NCBI RefSeq assembly: GCF_943192895.1
Contig: NZ_CALPCB010000004.1
Location: forward strand, 130,667 to 194,666
DNA: 64,000 bases
From: Veillonella_A intestinalis
Lineage (GTDB): Bacteria > Bacillota > Negativicutes > Veillonellales > Veillonellaceae
Direction: 5' to 3'
Shown here: positions 24,967-32,852 of the stretch, piece by piece
How positions within the stretch are numbered: position 1 is the first letter of the stretch
Layout: each line of letters opens with the position of its first letter
The notes under the pieces: generated by a model
What the model was told of the DNA's origin: nothing
Database searches by the model: none
What the model saw: the letters and a program-made list of their open reading frames with translations, nothing else
Translations under genes and position numbers: made by a program

Positions 24967-25662
24967 ATGTTAAAGCAAGGTCGTTGGGCGATAGCCGCTG
25001 TAAGCATGTTGTTAGGCGTCATGTTGGTAGGGCAATATAAAATGACGCAAAGTATTGCGGCTAGCAACATTCATTTACAGCGTACAGGAGATTTAGCACG
25101 TGAACTGACGGCAGTTGAAAAGGAACGGGATGAACTACGTCAGCAATTAGAAGCAATACAAAAAAATAATGCCACTGCTAGTGCAGTGAGTGATATTAAC
25201 TTATTAAAACAACGAGCGGGCCTCACTGATGTGAGTGGTCCAGGAGTAGTCATTACAATTAATGACAGTAAAGTTCCCGTAAAAGATAATGAAAATCCCA
25301 ATCTCTATTTAATTCATGATGAAGATTTATTACGTGTTCTCAATGAATTGCGCGCTGGTGGTGCTGAGGCCATTGCTATTAATGATCAGCGCTTAGTAGG
25401 CACTTCAGAGGTACGTTGTGCAGGACCAACGGTTATGGTAAATGGTAAAGTATTTGCACCGCCTTTTGTTATTAAGGCCATTGGTGATCCAAAAACATTA
25501 TCAGCCGCTTTAACCATGCGTGGTGGTGTAGTAGAATCTTTAAAATATTGGGGGATTGAATTAAAAATCCAAAAAGAAGATAACATTGTAGTACCTGCTT
25601 TTTCAGGAACCTTTAAGGAGGAACATTTAAAAGAGCTTAATCAAGGAGGCGGTAAAAAATAA
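24967..25662 (+). CDS. DUF881 family protein (YlxW/YlxX-like)
   Basis: This 231-residue protein has an N-terminal membrane anchor (about residues 7-27), a coiled coil (about 38-66, LTAVEKERDELRQQLEAI) and a DUF881 domain with VSGPGVVITINDS, LLRVLNELRAGGAEAIAINDQRL and the closing LKIQKEDNIVVPAF. In B. subtilis and actinobacteria such genes sit between divIB and ftsZ next to sbp. A division-related role is inferred from context. B. subtilis has two tandem copies; here there is one. Confidence 0.88.
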   Translation: MLKQGRWAIAAVSMLLGVMLVGQYKMTQSIAASNIHLQRTGDLARELTAVEKERDELRQQLEAIQKNNATASAVSDINLLKQRAGLTDVSGPGVVITINDSKVPVKDNENPNLYLIHDEDLLRVLNELRAGGAEAIAINDQRLVGTSEVRCAGPTVMVNGKVFAPPFVIKAIGDPKTLSAALTMRGGVVESLKYWGIELKIQKEDNIVVPAFSGTFKEEHLKELNQGGGKK

Positions 25663-26006
25663 TGATGTATTTATTTATCGCTGGCGGGTTAATTTTGGGG
25701 ATTGCTATTGGCGTGTTAACTCCATTAGAAATTTCACCTATTTATGCTAAATATACTTCGGTTGCCTTATTAGCCGCTTTGGATAGTGTATTTGGTGGCA
25801 CTCGAGCAGCCTTAGAGCGTATCTTTAATTTATCTATCTTTTTGACCGGTTTCTTTTCAAATTCACTATTAGCCGCTTTGTTAGTATTCTTGGGCAATTT
25901 TGTTGGTATCGACCTCTATTATGTTGCATTAATCAGTTTTGGCTTACGATTGTTCCAAAATACCGCAGCAATTCGTCGATTACTTTTGTCAAGACGTACA
26001 AAATAA
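25662..26006 (+). CDS. sbp: Small basic protein family (Sbp, DUF1290)
   Basis: The 114-residue membrane protein has three or so hydrophobic segments. It has the family pattern GLILGIAIG, then PLEISPIYAKYTSVALLAALDSVFGG (quoted by its key part YAKYTSVALLAALDS), and the C-terminal FQNTAAIRRLLL. DUF1290 genes are a regular part of Firmicute dcw clusters upstream of ftsZ or ftsA; the function is unknown. The ATG at 25662 overlaps the last base of the previous stop codon, with AAGGAGG 12 bases upstream. Confidence 0.88.
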   Translation: MMYLFIAGGLILGIAIGVLTPLEISPIYAKYTSVALLAALDSVFGGTRAALERIFNLSIFLTGFFSNSLLAALLVFLGNFVGIDLYYVALISFGLRLFQNTAAIRRLLLSRRTK

Positions 26007-26150
26007 GGTATACTTTTACTTAAAAGAGTGGAAAAAATAAAAAAAATAGTGTAAAATGAAATGAAACTAGTTATAATAATATTGAATATAATCACTTAGT
26101 TTGAAATAAAGGGCATATAAATCTTACGGGCAACAGGAGGAGGAACGTAA

Positions 26151-27155
26151 ATGTCGGAATTCGCAAGTATTAAAGTTATTGGTGTCGGTGGTGGCGGAAG
26201 CAACGCCGTAAATCGTATGATTGACAGTGGCCTTCAAGGTGTAGAGTTCTTGGTAGCCAATACAGAAACACAAGCATTAGATAATTCAAAAGCAACAACA
26301 AAAATCCAATTAGGTGAAAAATTGACTAAAGGTCTTGGTGCCGGTGCTAACCCAGAAGTAGGGGAAGAAGCTGCTCAAGAAAGTCGTGAAGAAATTACTA
26401 AAGCCCTTCAAGGTTCCGACATGGTATTTGTTACTGCTGGTATGGGTGGTGGCACTGGTACTGGTGCAGCGCCAATCGTAGCAGAATGTGCTCGTGAAAT
26501 GGGTGCGTTAACTGTTGGTGTTGTAACAAAACCATTTACTTTTGAAGGTAAACGTCGTAAAAATCAAGCTGATAAAGGTATTGAAATGTTAACTAGCAAA
26601 GTAGATACAATTATTGTGATTCCTAATGATAAATTATTGCAAGTTGTGGATAAAAAGACTCCATTGAATGAAGCCTTCCGTACGGCTGACGATGTGCTTC
26701 GTCAAGGTATTAAAGGTATTTCTGATTTGATTACAGTACCAGGTCTTATTAACCTTGACTTTGCTGACGTTAAAACTATTATGACTAATCAAGGGGAAGC
26801 TTTGATGGGCATTGGTATCGGCGAAGGTGAAAACCGTGCTGTTGATGCTGCTAAAATGGCAATTAATAGCCCATTATTAGAAACTTCTATTGAAGGGGCT
26901 AAAGGCATTCTCTTGAATATTACTGGTAGCAATGATTTAAGCTTATTCGAAATTAACGAAGCGGCTGAAATCATTTCCGAAGCAGCGGATCCAGAAGCAA
27001 ATATTATCTTTGGTTCCGTTATAGATGAAAACCTTGGAGATCGCGTACAAATTACTGTTGTAGCTACTGGCTTCGGGGCGCAACCTAAAACAGGTGTGAC
27101 AAAATCTCCATTTGGAACCGTAGGGCCAGAAATTCCTACATTTATGAAACGCTAA
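26151..27155 (+). CDS. ftsZ: Cell division GTPase FtsZ, short C-terminal linker
   Basis: The 334-residue tubulin homologue polymerises into the Z ring. The GTP-binding signature GGGTGTGAAP lies near residues 99-108. The N-terminal VIGVGGGGSNAVNRM, the NLDFADVKTIM T7-loop region and the ITVVATGF core end are all present. After the core (about residue 308) only about 18 residues remain before the conserved C-terminal peptide EIPTFMKR, compared with roughly 50 in B. subtilis. FtsA, the usual binding partner of this peptide, is not encoded in the cluster. The gene follows a 144-bp AT-rich gap that probably contains its own promoter, with AGGAGGA before ATG 26151. Confidence 0.97.
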   Translation: MSEFASIKVIGVGGGGSNAVNRMIDSGLQGVEFLVANTETQALDNSKATTKIQLGEKLTKGLGAGANPEVGEEAAQESREEITKALQGSDMVFVTAGMGGGTGTGAAPIVAECAREMGALTVGVVTKPFTFEGKRRKNQADKGIEMLTSKVDTIIVIPNDKLLQVVDKKTPLNEAFRTADDVLRQGIKGISDLITVPGLINLDFADVKTIMTNQGEALMGIGIGEGENRAVDAAKMAINSPLLETSIEGAKGILLNITGSNDLSLFEINEAAEIISEAADPEANIIFGSVIDENLGDRVQITVVATGFGAQPKTGVTKSPFGTVGPEIPTFMKR

Positions 27156-27196
27156 TTAAATAATTAGTTTTGTGTTGAGATTTGAGGAGGTACCTT

Positions 27197-27775
27197 ATGA
27201 ACAAGAAATTATTCGTGGCTACTTTAGCCTCTACTATGTTAACTGGCGCTGCTTTTGCAGCTGCTGTACCTGTAACTGACATTAACGAAGGTCAGAGCAA
27301 AGTGGGTGTTGAATACAGCTTTAACCAAAGCGTAACTGGCGAAAGCGGTCATGCTGATGGTTTTGGTGCTAACTTACAAACTGCTTTAAGCGATAAATGG
27401 GCTTTACAATATGCTTATAGCAAAGTAAATCTTGATGATCAGAGCGATTTGAAAGATCATCAATTAGCAGCTGTATATAAAATCCATCCAAATGTAAACG
27501 TATACGGTGCTGGTACATACATTAAAGCAGCTGGCGATCATGAAACTGGTATGCAAGCTGGTGTAATTGGTCATGTGCCATTAGCTGACAAACTTAATGG
27601 TTATGCTAAAATCGGTTTTGGTAATGACATCAAAAATACATATCAAATCGGTGCTGCTTATGAGTTAAACGAAGATTTAGATCTTAATGTATATTATCAA
27701 TATGATAAATACAGTGTAGATGGCGATCGTGGCACTGTTAAAGGCTTACATGCTGGCGTAGGTTACAACTTCTAA
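27197..27775 (+). CDS. Small outer-membrane beta-barrel protein (OmpA/OmpX-like)
   Basis: The 192-residue protein has a Sec signal peptide (about residues 1-20, cut after GAAFA). It then alternates amphipathic strands such as KVGVEYSFNQS, WALQYAYSKV, GYAKIGFGND and LDLNVYYQYDKY, and ends with GVGYNF. The terminal aromatic residue is the BAM recognition signal. About eight strands fit an OmpX/OmpW-size barrel. This is direct evidence for an outer membrane in this Firmicute-like organism. The start is ATG 27197 behind GAGGAGGT. It lies 41 bp after ftsZ and ahead of a strong terminator, so it may be transcribed with ftsZ. Confidence 0.85.
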   Translation: MNKKLFVATLASTMLTGAAFAAAVPVTDINEGQSKVGVEYSFNQSVTGESGHADGFGANLQTALSDKWALQYAYSKVNLDDQSDLKDHQLAAVYKIHPNVNVYGAGTYIKAAGDHETGMQAGVIGHVPLADKLNGYAKIGFGNDIKNTYQIGAAYELNEDLDLNVYYQYDKYSVDGDRGTVKGLHAGVGYNF

Positions 27776-27820
27776 TATTATCTAGAGTTGTTACTACTAG
27801 GCAATAGCTAGTGATTAATC

Positions 27821-27860
27821 AAGTCCGTGACTATAGATTTCTATAGTCACGGGCTTTTTT
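27821..27860 (+). terminator. Strong terminator after the beta-barrel gene
   Basis: AAGTCCGTGACTATAG pairs almost perfectly with CTATAGTCACGGGCTT over a 4-nt loop, followed by TTTT. It marks the end of the dcw/ftsZ transcription unit. Confidence 0.95.
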
Positions 27861-28012
27861 AATCTAATTATTAGAAAAAATAGTATATAAAATAGACACA
27901 ATAGTGTATACAATATTCTTTTGAAAAACAATGCATTTCCGCTTGTAAGAGACACCTATTTTAGTTATTATTAAGTAAGGAATTATTAACTTAAGATGGG
28001 ATGGTGTTATAA

Positions 28013-29263
28013 ATGACTATGAGTATGGCTGCTGCGCACGCCCGTGGCAAAAAAGCAAAAGATAATATTTTCGTCATGAATGCACGAGCACAGGAAGATG
28101 CTCGACAAAATGGGAAAGAAAATGTATTGAATGGCACCTTGGGTTCTATTATGGACGAAGAGGGGAATATTGTCTTCTTAAAAGCCGTAGAACATGAATA
28201 CTTGCATTTACCACGCAATGAATATACTGCATATGCGCCTATTGCAGGCTTGCCAGAATTTTTAGAAGCTGCTCAAAAAGAGTGCTTTGGTGAATCAAGA
28301 CCAGACGCTTTAATTTCAGCTGTGGCAACGGCTGGTGGTACTGGTGGGATTCATCATTTAGTTCATAATTATACTAACCCAGAAGATGTGGTTCTTACAG
28401 CCGATTGGTATTGGGGTGCTTATGAACAAATTTGTGGTGATAATCACCGTCGTTTAGAAACATATCCTTTGTTTGATGAAAGTTTGCATTTTAACTTCGA
28501 AGCTTTTAAAGCAAAAGCTTTAGAAGTAGCCGCTAATCAGGAAAATGTAGTGTTAATTTTCAATACACCTGGTAATAATCCTACAGGTTTTAGCTTAACG
28601 GATGAAGATTGGGATAAAGTCATTGGTTTTGCTAAGGAGTTAGTAGGCAGTGGCAAGAATAAAGTTATTATTGCTTGTGACGTTGCATATATTGATTACT
28701 CTGGTGAAAAGCAAACAGTACGTCGTTTCTTTAAAAAGTTTAGCCAATTACCAAAAGAAATTTTAGTAGTAGCTTGCTATAGTTTATCTAAAGGCTTTAC
28801 TATGTATGGTCAGCGTGTTGGCGCGATGATTGGTATTACATCTGATAAAGATGTTAATAATGAATTTACAGAAATTAATGCTTTAACATCTCGTGCTACT
28901 TGGTCTAATATTTGTCGTCCAGCTATGCGCACTATGGCGAATATTGTAAATGATCCAGCTAAGTTGGCTGCTCATGAAAAAGAACGTGCTGAATATTGTG
29001 AATTGGTGCAAGAACGTGCTCATATTTTTACAGAAGAAGCGAAAGAATTGGGCGTTCCTTGCTTGCCATATTGTGGTGGTTTCTTCTTGACGATTCCTAC
29101 TGAACATAGTAAAGAAATTGTTGAGGAATTAACAAAAGATCATGTGTATGTCATTGCTTTAAAACATGGTATTCGTATTGCTGCTTGTAGCATTCCTAAG
29201 CGTCAAATGCATGGTTTAGCTAAAACTGTATATAATGTAATGCATCGATTAGGTCATTTATAA
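28013..29263 (+). CDS. Class I/II pyridoxal-phosphate aminotransferase
   Basis: The 416-residue fold-type I aminotransferase resembles aspartate/aromatic aminotransferases. The PLP lysine is Lys260 in SLSKGFTMYGQRVG. IFNTPGNNPTG near residue 185 binds the cofactor, DVAYIDYSG near 223 holds the Asp/Tyr pair, and RIAACSIP near the end carries the carboxylate-binding Arg. The substrate cannot be fixed from sequence. ATG 28013 has a weak ribosome-binding region (GATGGGATGG), and nearby in-frame ATGs at 28019 and 28025 are alternatives. It is monocistronic, bounded by two terminators. Confidence 0.88.
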   Translation: MTMSMAAAHARGKKAKDNIFVMNARAQEDARQNGKENVLNGTLGSIMDEEGNIVFLKAVEHEYLHLPRNEYTAYAPIAGLPEFLEAAQKECFGESRPDALISAVATAGGTGGIHHLVHNYTNPEDVVLTADWYWGAYEQICGDNHRRLETYPLFDESLHFNFEAFKAKALEVAANQENVVLIFNTPGNNPTGFSLTDEDWDKVIGFAKELVGSGKNKVIIACDVAYIDYSGEKQTVRRFFKKFSQLPKEILVVACYSLSKGFTMYGQRVGAMIGITSDKDVNNEFTEINALTSRATWSNICRPAMRTMANIVNDPAKLAAHEKERAEYCELVQERAHIFTEEAKELGVPCLPYCGGFFLTIPTEHSKEIVEELTKDHVYVIALKHGIRIAACSIPKRQMHGLAKTVYNVMHRLGHL

Positions 29264-29360
29264 AAGTAGTTATAAGTGAATTGATGTAAGATTTTCTCTA
29301 TGTTTTCTATGGATATAGAGAAGATTTGAGAATATACAATGTAAGTAAGATGTTAATATA

Positions 29361-29407
29361 AAAATCCGGTAACTAATTTTTATAGGTTAGTTACCGGATT
29401 TTTTTTA
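29361..29407. terminator. Bidirectional terminator
   Basis: AAAATCCGGTAACTAA pairs with TTAGTTACCGGATTTT over a 10-nt loop, followed by T residues. It ends the aminotransferase gene and the convergent DUF896 gene. Confidence 0.93.
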
Positions 29408-29419
29408 TGTTTATATAGT

Positions 29420-29659
29420 TTAATGAGTCTGTTTTTTAGCCTTAGCAGCTGCTAAATCTTTGGCCGGTGTAATAGTTCCCGTTTCTTCGTCGACAAATTG
29501 AACGCGGTCCAGTTGTGATTTTACTTGGCCCCGAATAAAGTCGAGATAAATACGGTATAATTCTTTTTTTTCAACCAATTCTGCCTCTGTTAAGGCTTGA
29601 CCGGACTTCTTTTTATGAGCTAATTCATTGATACGAGCTAACACATCATTAATTTCCAT
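29420..29659 (-). CDS. DUF896 family protein (YnzC-like)
   Basis: The 79-residue mostly helical protein has the DUF896/UPF0291 pattern: ARINELAHKKKSGQALTEAE, KKELYRIYLDFIRGQVKSQL, and a final VDEETGTITP segment. Family members are small cytoplasmic proteins; in B. subtilis the relative YnzC/SosA context links them to the SOS response, but function is not settled. On the minus strand GGGAGGA precedes the start. It stands alone and converges on the aminotransferase gene. Confidence 0.9.
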   Translation of the reverse strand: MEINDVLARINELAHKKKSGQALTEAELVEKKELYRIYLDFIRGQVKSQLDRVQFVDEETGTITPAKDLAAAKAKKQTH

Positions 29660-29773
29660 ACAATCCTCCCAAGTAGTAATATGTAATTATTATATCATAT
29701 CGGTCAATGAGGTTCTATGCGAAACTATAAGATATAGGGGGCAATAGAAGGGGCTTTTTAGAAGGTGTGTTGT

Positions 29774-29803
29774 TTGATGTTTCCCTAATGTTAGTGATAT
29801 AAT
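29774..29803 (+). promoter_or_regulatory. Promoter in the DUF896-nth intergenic region
   Basis: TTGATG, 18 bp, extended -10 TGATATAAT. It lies about 200 bp ahead of nth and could start a short transcript ending near 29910, or nth itself. Confidence 0.5.
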
Positions 29804-29809
29804 TGTAAA

Positions 29810-29911
29810 AGTATGAGGTTTACTGATTGTTTATGGTACAATATGAATTAGAAGATTATATGCTATCAGTGTTAGAGATAGATTTTTAAAAGTATCTAAT
29901 TTTTATTTTTA
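29810..29911 (+). ncRNA. Candidate small RNA of about 100 nt
   Basis: The segment lies between the promoter at 29774-29803 and a hairpin TTAGAGATA/TATCTAA (29872-29899) followed by TTTTTATTTTT. It has no reading frame with a ribosome-binding site. The stem has a 2-nt bulge, so termination may be leaky and the RNA may instead be the nth leader. Confidence 0.3.
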
Positions 29912-30001
29912 GAAGCAATTAATTCTTTAGCGGTCATGTAAGATATGAGTGATAGCACATAGTGAATAGGTATTCGATAATGGCATTAGGAGTCTATAAT
30001 A

Positions 30002-30640
30002 ATGCGTGTAACTAAAGCTATTAAAGCAGAACAAATTGAAATATTAGAAACTATATATAAAGATGCCAAGCCGGCACTACATTATAATAGTCCTTTTGAA
30101 TTATTAGTGGCGGTTGTATTATCGGCACAGTGTACGGATGAGCGAGTTAATATTATTACGAATCGTTTATTTCCTACTTATAGTGATCCAGCTGACATGC
30201 TTGCCTTAGGTACTGCAAAGTTAGAAGTACTAATTCGTGATTGTGGTCTCTATCGGGCAAAAGCTGCTAATTTAATTAAAACTTGCGATATTTTGGTGCA
30301 TACCTATGGTGGTGAAGTACCAGCAGATTTTGACAAATTGGTACAATTGCCAGGAGTAGGGCGTAAAACAGCGAATGTACTAATTTCTGTTTTGTTTGAT
30401 ATACCAGCTATTGCTGTAGATACGCATGTGTTTAGAGTGTCTAATCGCTTAGGCTTAGCACGTGGCAAGACACCTGAAGCGGTAGAAGAAAAACTTAAAA
30501 AAGCGATTCCCATGGAAAAATGGAGTGCGGCACATCATTGGTTGATTTGGCATGGTCGTAAAATATGCAAGGCCCGCAAACCTGTATGTGGTGAATGTCC
30601 GTTGGCTCATGTATGTCCGTCAGCGGGTAAGGAGGCATAA
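30002..30640 (+). CDS. nth: Endonuclease III
   Basis: The 212-residue DNA glycosylase/AP lyase of base-excision repair removes oxidised pyrimidines. It has the helix-hairpin-helix LPGVGRKTANVL with the catalytic Lys near residue 120, and VDTHVFRVSNRLGL with the catalytic Asp near 139. The C-terminal 4Fe-4S cluster has cysteines in CKARKPVCGECPLAHVC. The length matches E. coli Nth. It starts at ATG 30002 and ends 2 bp before the next gene, with which it forms an operon. Confidence 0.97.
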   Translation: MRVTKAIKAEQIEILETIYKDAKPALHYNSPFELLVAVVLSAQCTDERVNIITNRLFPTYSDPADMLALGTAKLEVLIRDCGLYRAKAANLIKTCDILVHTYGGEVPADFDKLVQLPGVGRKTANVLISVLFDIPAIAVDTHVFRVSNRLGLARGKTPEAVEEKLKKAIPMEKWSAAHHWLIWHGRKICKARKPVCGECPLAHVCPSAGKEA

Positions 30641-30642
30641 AA

Positions 30643-32124
30643 TTGAAAGAAGCAATGCAAAGTATAATTAATAAATTTAAAGAGCTAGGAGTTACGGGAA
30701 GTGACGTAGTAACAGAACTTTTGCGCTTTCGTGTATTGGATCAAATATTACAAGGTAGTTCTGAAGTTCGTCAATGGGGGATTACTGGTGAAAAGCTATA
30801 TGAATTAGCTACGCAGAGTACAGTAGAGGTTTTTGGTCCCATTCCTTATGATCAAGCGGGTTTTGAACGAGTGTATGGCCCATCGTTTGCAATAGAAGTG
30901 ATGGATTTTATTAGTGAAACTGGTTATGTGGAAGGGATTGTAAGTGGTGAACAATGGCGTTTGCCATTTAAGGAAATTATTGAAACACATAAATCCACGG
31001 AAGGTATTATTTTACTTGCCTTTATTGAAGAATATGCTAGCTTAGCTGAAGAGATTCTACAAACTCTGCCAGTAGAGCGTTTATTATTGTATACGCCATC
31101 AGAGACATGCTATAACTTATTTAAGCAATTATATCCATTGGCACCAGTCATAAATGAATGGCCAGACGATGTAATTTTTGACCATATTATTGCGGCATCG
31201 ACTGGTTTATTCCGAGCACCTGTACAGATAATGGAAGAGTTAGCAACCCGTGTAGGCAATATTACAGAATTAGGCACGGCTCATTATTTTATTCCTATTA
31301 GTGCGATTCAGGACCAGGTAGGCATGAATCGTATGGCAGTACAATATATGCTTTTACAAAAGCGTTTGCAAACTGTACGGGAATGGGCTCCTTTAGGGAC
31401 ATATGAGTTTGTATATACTAATTATGATGTAAAAAAAGTAGGATTGGAGATTCGTGAGGTTATAGACGATGGCTGGCGCAGTACACCATTTATTGCCTTG
31501 CCACATGAAGTATTAGCCTCTATGGATACGTTTTCGTTAGTGCAGTATGGTTTATCACTATGTGGTGTAGAACCTGCTATGAAGGCGCAATTGCCTACGT
31601 TAGGTGAAGATGGCTTTACCTCATTAGATCCTAAAGTGCCTTTATATGTGCAGAAGATTTTTAGTGCTTATGAAGCGACTCGTCTAGTAGTAGAACGTCA
31701 GGGCTTAGATGTGCAGTTAAAACTTGTTGAACAGCCTGGCCGTCCTAGCGGTGAAGCTTTGGATGAAGTGGCGTATGCAGAATTAGTCGAACAGGTGGAT
31801 GTATCTCAGGACACAGACGCATATTGGTTATTTACGAATGCGCAAGCTGCCTATATTTGGTATACCTATTTCCGTAGTGAAAAAGGGAAAGCTGTATTAA
31901 CTAAATTAGCTCAGATGGTTTTATCATCAGCGGCCTTATTGCAGTTGATGGGCAGTGTACGGCGTAGTGTTATTAAGGAAGAGGCCCTAGCTGAATTAGC
32001 CGGACAATTTGAAACAGCGCGAGAAGCACGTAAACAAGCCTTAGAAAAAGCAGACAAGGATTGGCAGACTGCTATTGAAACTATGGCGGCTGAAATTGTG
32101 CCACCGGCTGAAGTAACGAATTGA
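30643..32124 (+). CDS. Unrecognised 493-residue protein
   Basis: I cannot assign a family. TTG 30643 is the likely start because TAAGGAGG lies 8 bases upstream, while the next ATG (30655) is 20 bases away. The protein is soluble-looking and acidic, without a signal peptide. Residues about 70-260 weakly recall the layout of an N6-adenine methyltransferase domain: an EEYASLAEEILQ helix, then DDVIFDHIIAASTGLF where NPPY-type residues would stand, then TAHYFIPISA. The catalytic NPPY is absent, so if related it is inactive. A helical, Lys/Glu-rich coil forms the C-terminus (about 440-485). It is coupled to nth by a 2-bp gap, hinting at DNA-linked function (inference). Confidence 0.6.
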   Translation: MKEAMQSIINKFKELGVTGSDVVTELLRFRVLDQILQGSSEVRQWGITGEKLYELATQSTVEVFGPIPYDQAGFERVYGPSFAIEVMDFISETGYVEGIVSGEQWRLPFKEIIETHKSTEGIILLAFIEEYASLAEEILQTLPVERLLLYTPSETCYNLFKQLYPLAPVINEWPDDVIFDHIIAASTGLFRAPVQIMEELATRVGNITELGTAHYFIPISAIQDQVGMNRMAVQYMLLQKRLQTVREWAPLGTYEFVYTNYDVKKVGLEIREVIDDGWRSTPFIALPHEVLASMDTFSLVQYGLSLCGVEPAMKAQLPTLGEDGFTSLDPKVPLYVQKIFSAYEATRLVVERQGLDVQLKLVEQPGRPSGEALDEVAYAELVEQVDVSQDTDAYWLFTNAQAAYIWYTYFRSEKGKAVLTKLAQMVLSSAALLQLMGSVRRSVIKEEALAELAGQFETAREARKQALEKADKDWQTAIETMAAEIVPPAEVTN

Positions 32125-32149
32125 CAGGATTGAGGAATTGGGATAAAGT
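32121..32149 (+). promoter_or_regulatory. Promoter of the YdbC-like gene
   Basis: Consensus TTGACA, 17 bp, TAAAGT. It overlaps the stop codon of the unrecognised gene and precedes AGGAGGT and ATG 32175. Confidence 0.7.
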
Positions 32150-32174
32150 AAAGGAATAGACTAGGAGGTACGTA

Positions 32175-32480
32175 ATGGCTGTAGTAAATTTTGAGATTTA
32201 TAAAGTACTTGGCACTTTATCTGAAAATAAAGATGGCTGGAAAAAGCAGTTAACTTGTACTAGTTGGGGACGTTATAACCCTAAATTTGATCTTCGCTCT
32301 TGGGACAGTGAGTACAATGGTATGACTAAGGGGATTACTTTGTCTCTAGAAGAAATTTTGGCGCTTCGCGATTTATTAAATGAAGTAGATTTAGAAGCGG
32401 CTTATGAAGAATCTGTAGCGGAACGTCAAGTTGCTAAAGCTGCTGAAAAGGCAGCTGAAAAAGATGGGGCCGACGAATAA
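32175..32480 (+). CDS. YdbC/PC4-like single-stranded DNA-binding protein
   Basis: The 101-residue protein contains the bacterial PC4-superfamily (YdbC) fold: NFEIYKVLGTLSENKDGW, then WGRYNPKFDLRSWD and MTKGITLSLEEILALRDLL. Homologues bind single-stranded nucleic acid and resemble the transcription coactivator PC4. The final 20 residues are an Ala/Lys/Glu-rich helix not found in shorter relatives. It has its own promoter and lies between the unrecognised gene and rpmE. Confidence 0.85.
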   Translation: MAVVNFEIYKVLGTLSENKDGWKKQLTCTSWGRYNPKFDLRSWDSEYNGMTKGITLSLEEILALRDLLNEVDLEAAYEESVAERQVAKAAEKAAEKDGADE

Positions 32481-32510
32481 GAAAAATTTTATCATTTTCA
32501 GTTGAATAAG

Positions 32511-32539
32511 TTGCATTAACTGATTCTCCATGATATAAT
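32511..32539 (+). promoter_or_regulatory. Promoter of rpmE
   Basis: TTGCAT, 17 bp, TATAAT with an extended TG-A. The gene start is about 40 bp downstream. Confidence 0.8.
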
Positions 32540-32579
32540 CAATAAGCATAGTTTTGGACAGTGGAAAGAGGTGTATAGA

Positions 32580-32777
32580 ATGAAAGAAGGAATTCATCCT
32601 AATTATGGTGAAGCTACCGTAACTTGCGGTTGTGGCAATACGTTTAAAACTGGTTCTGTTAAAAACGACCTTCGTGTAGACGTATGTTCCAAATGTCATC
32701 CGTTCTTCACAGGACAGCAACGTACTGCTCAGGCTCGCGGTCGTATCGAACAATTCAACAAGCGTTACGGTAAATAA
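32580..32777 (+). CDS. rpmE: Large-subunit ribosomal protein bL31 (zinc type)
   Basis: The 65-residue ribosomal protein begins MKEGIHPNYGEATVTCGCG. Cys16, Cys18, Cys36 and Cys39 make it the zinc-binding (C+) paralogue of bL31. The start is ATG 32580; AAAGAGGTG just upstream contains an in-frame GTG that is part of the binding site. It has its own strong promoter and a UUCG-loop terminator, and is followed by yqhQ, prfA and prmC as in many Clostridia. Confidence 0.97.
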   Translation: MKEGIHPNYGEATVTCGCGNTFKTGSVKNDLRVDVCSKCHPFFTGQQRTAQARGRIEQFNKRYGK

Positions 32778-32806
32778 TTACTGTAGTCTAGCTATACAAA
32801 TAATAC

Positions 32807-32834
32807 GGCAGAGCTTCGGCTCTGCCTATATTTG
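32807..32834 (+). terminator. UUCG-tetraloop terminator after rpmE
   Basis: GGCAGAGC, TTCG, GCTCTGCC is a perfect 8-bp stem with a UUCG tetraloop, followed by TATATTTG. The weak T tract so close to the next ribosome-binding site suggests partial read-through. Confidence 0.75.
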
Positions 32835-32852
32835 TTTGAGAGAGGAGACGCT

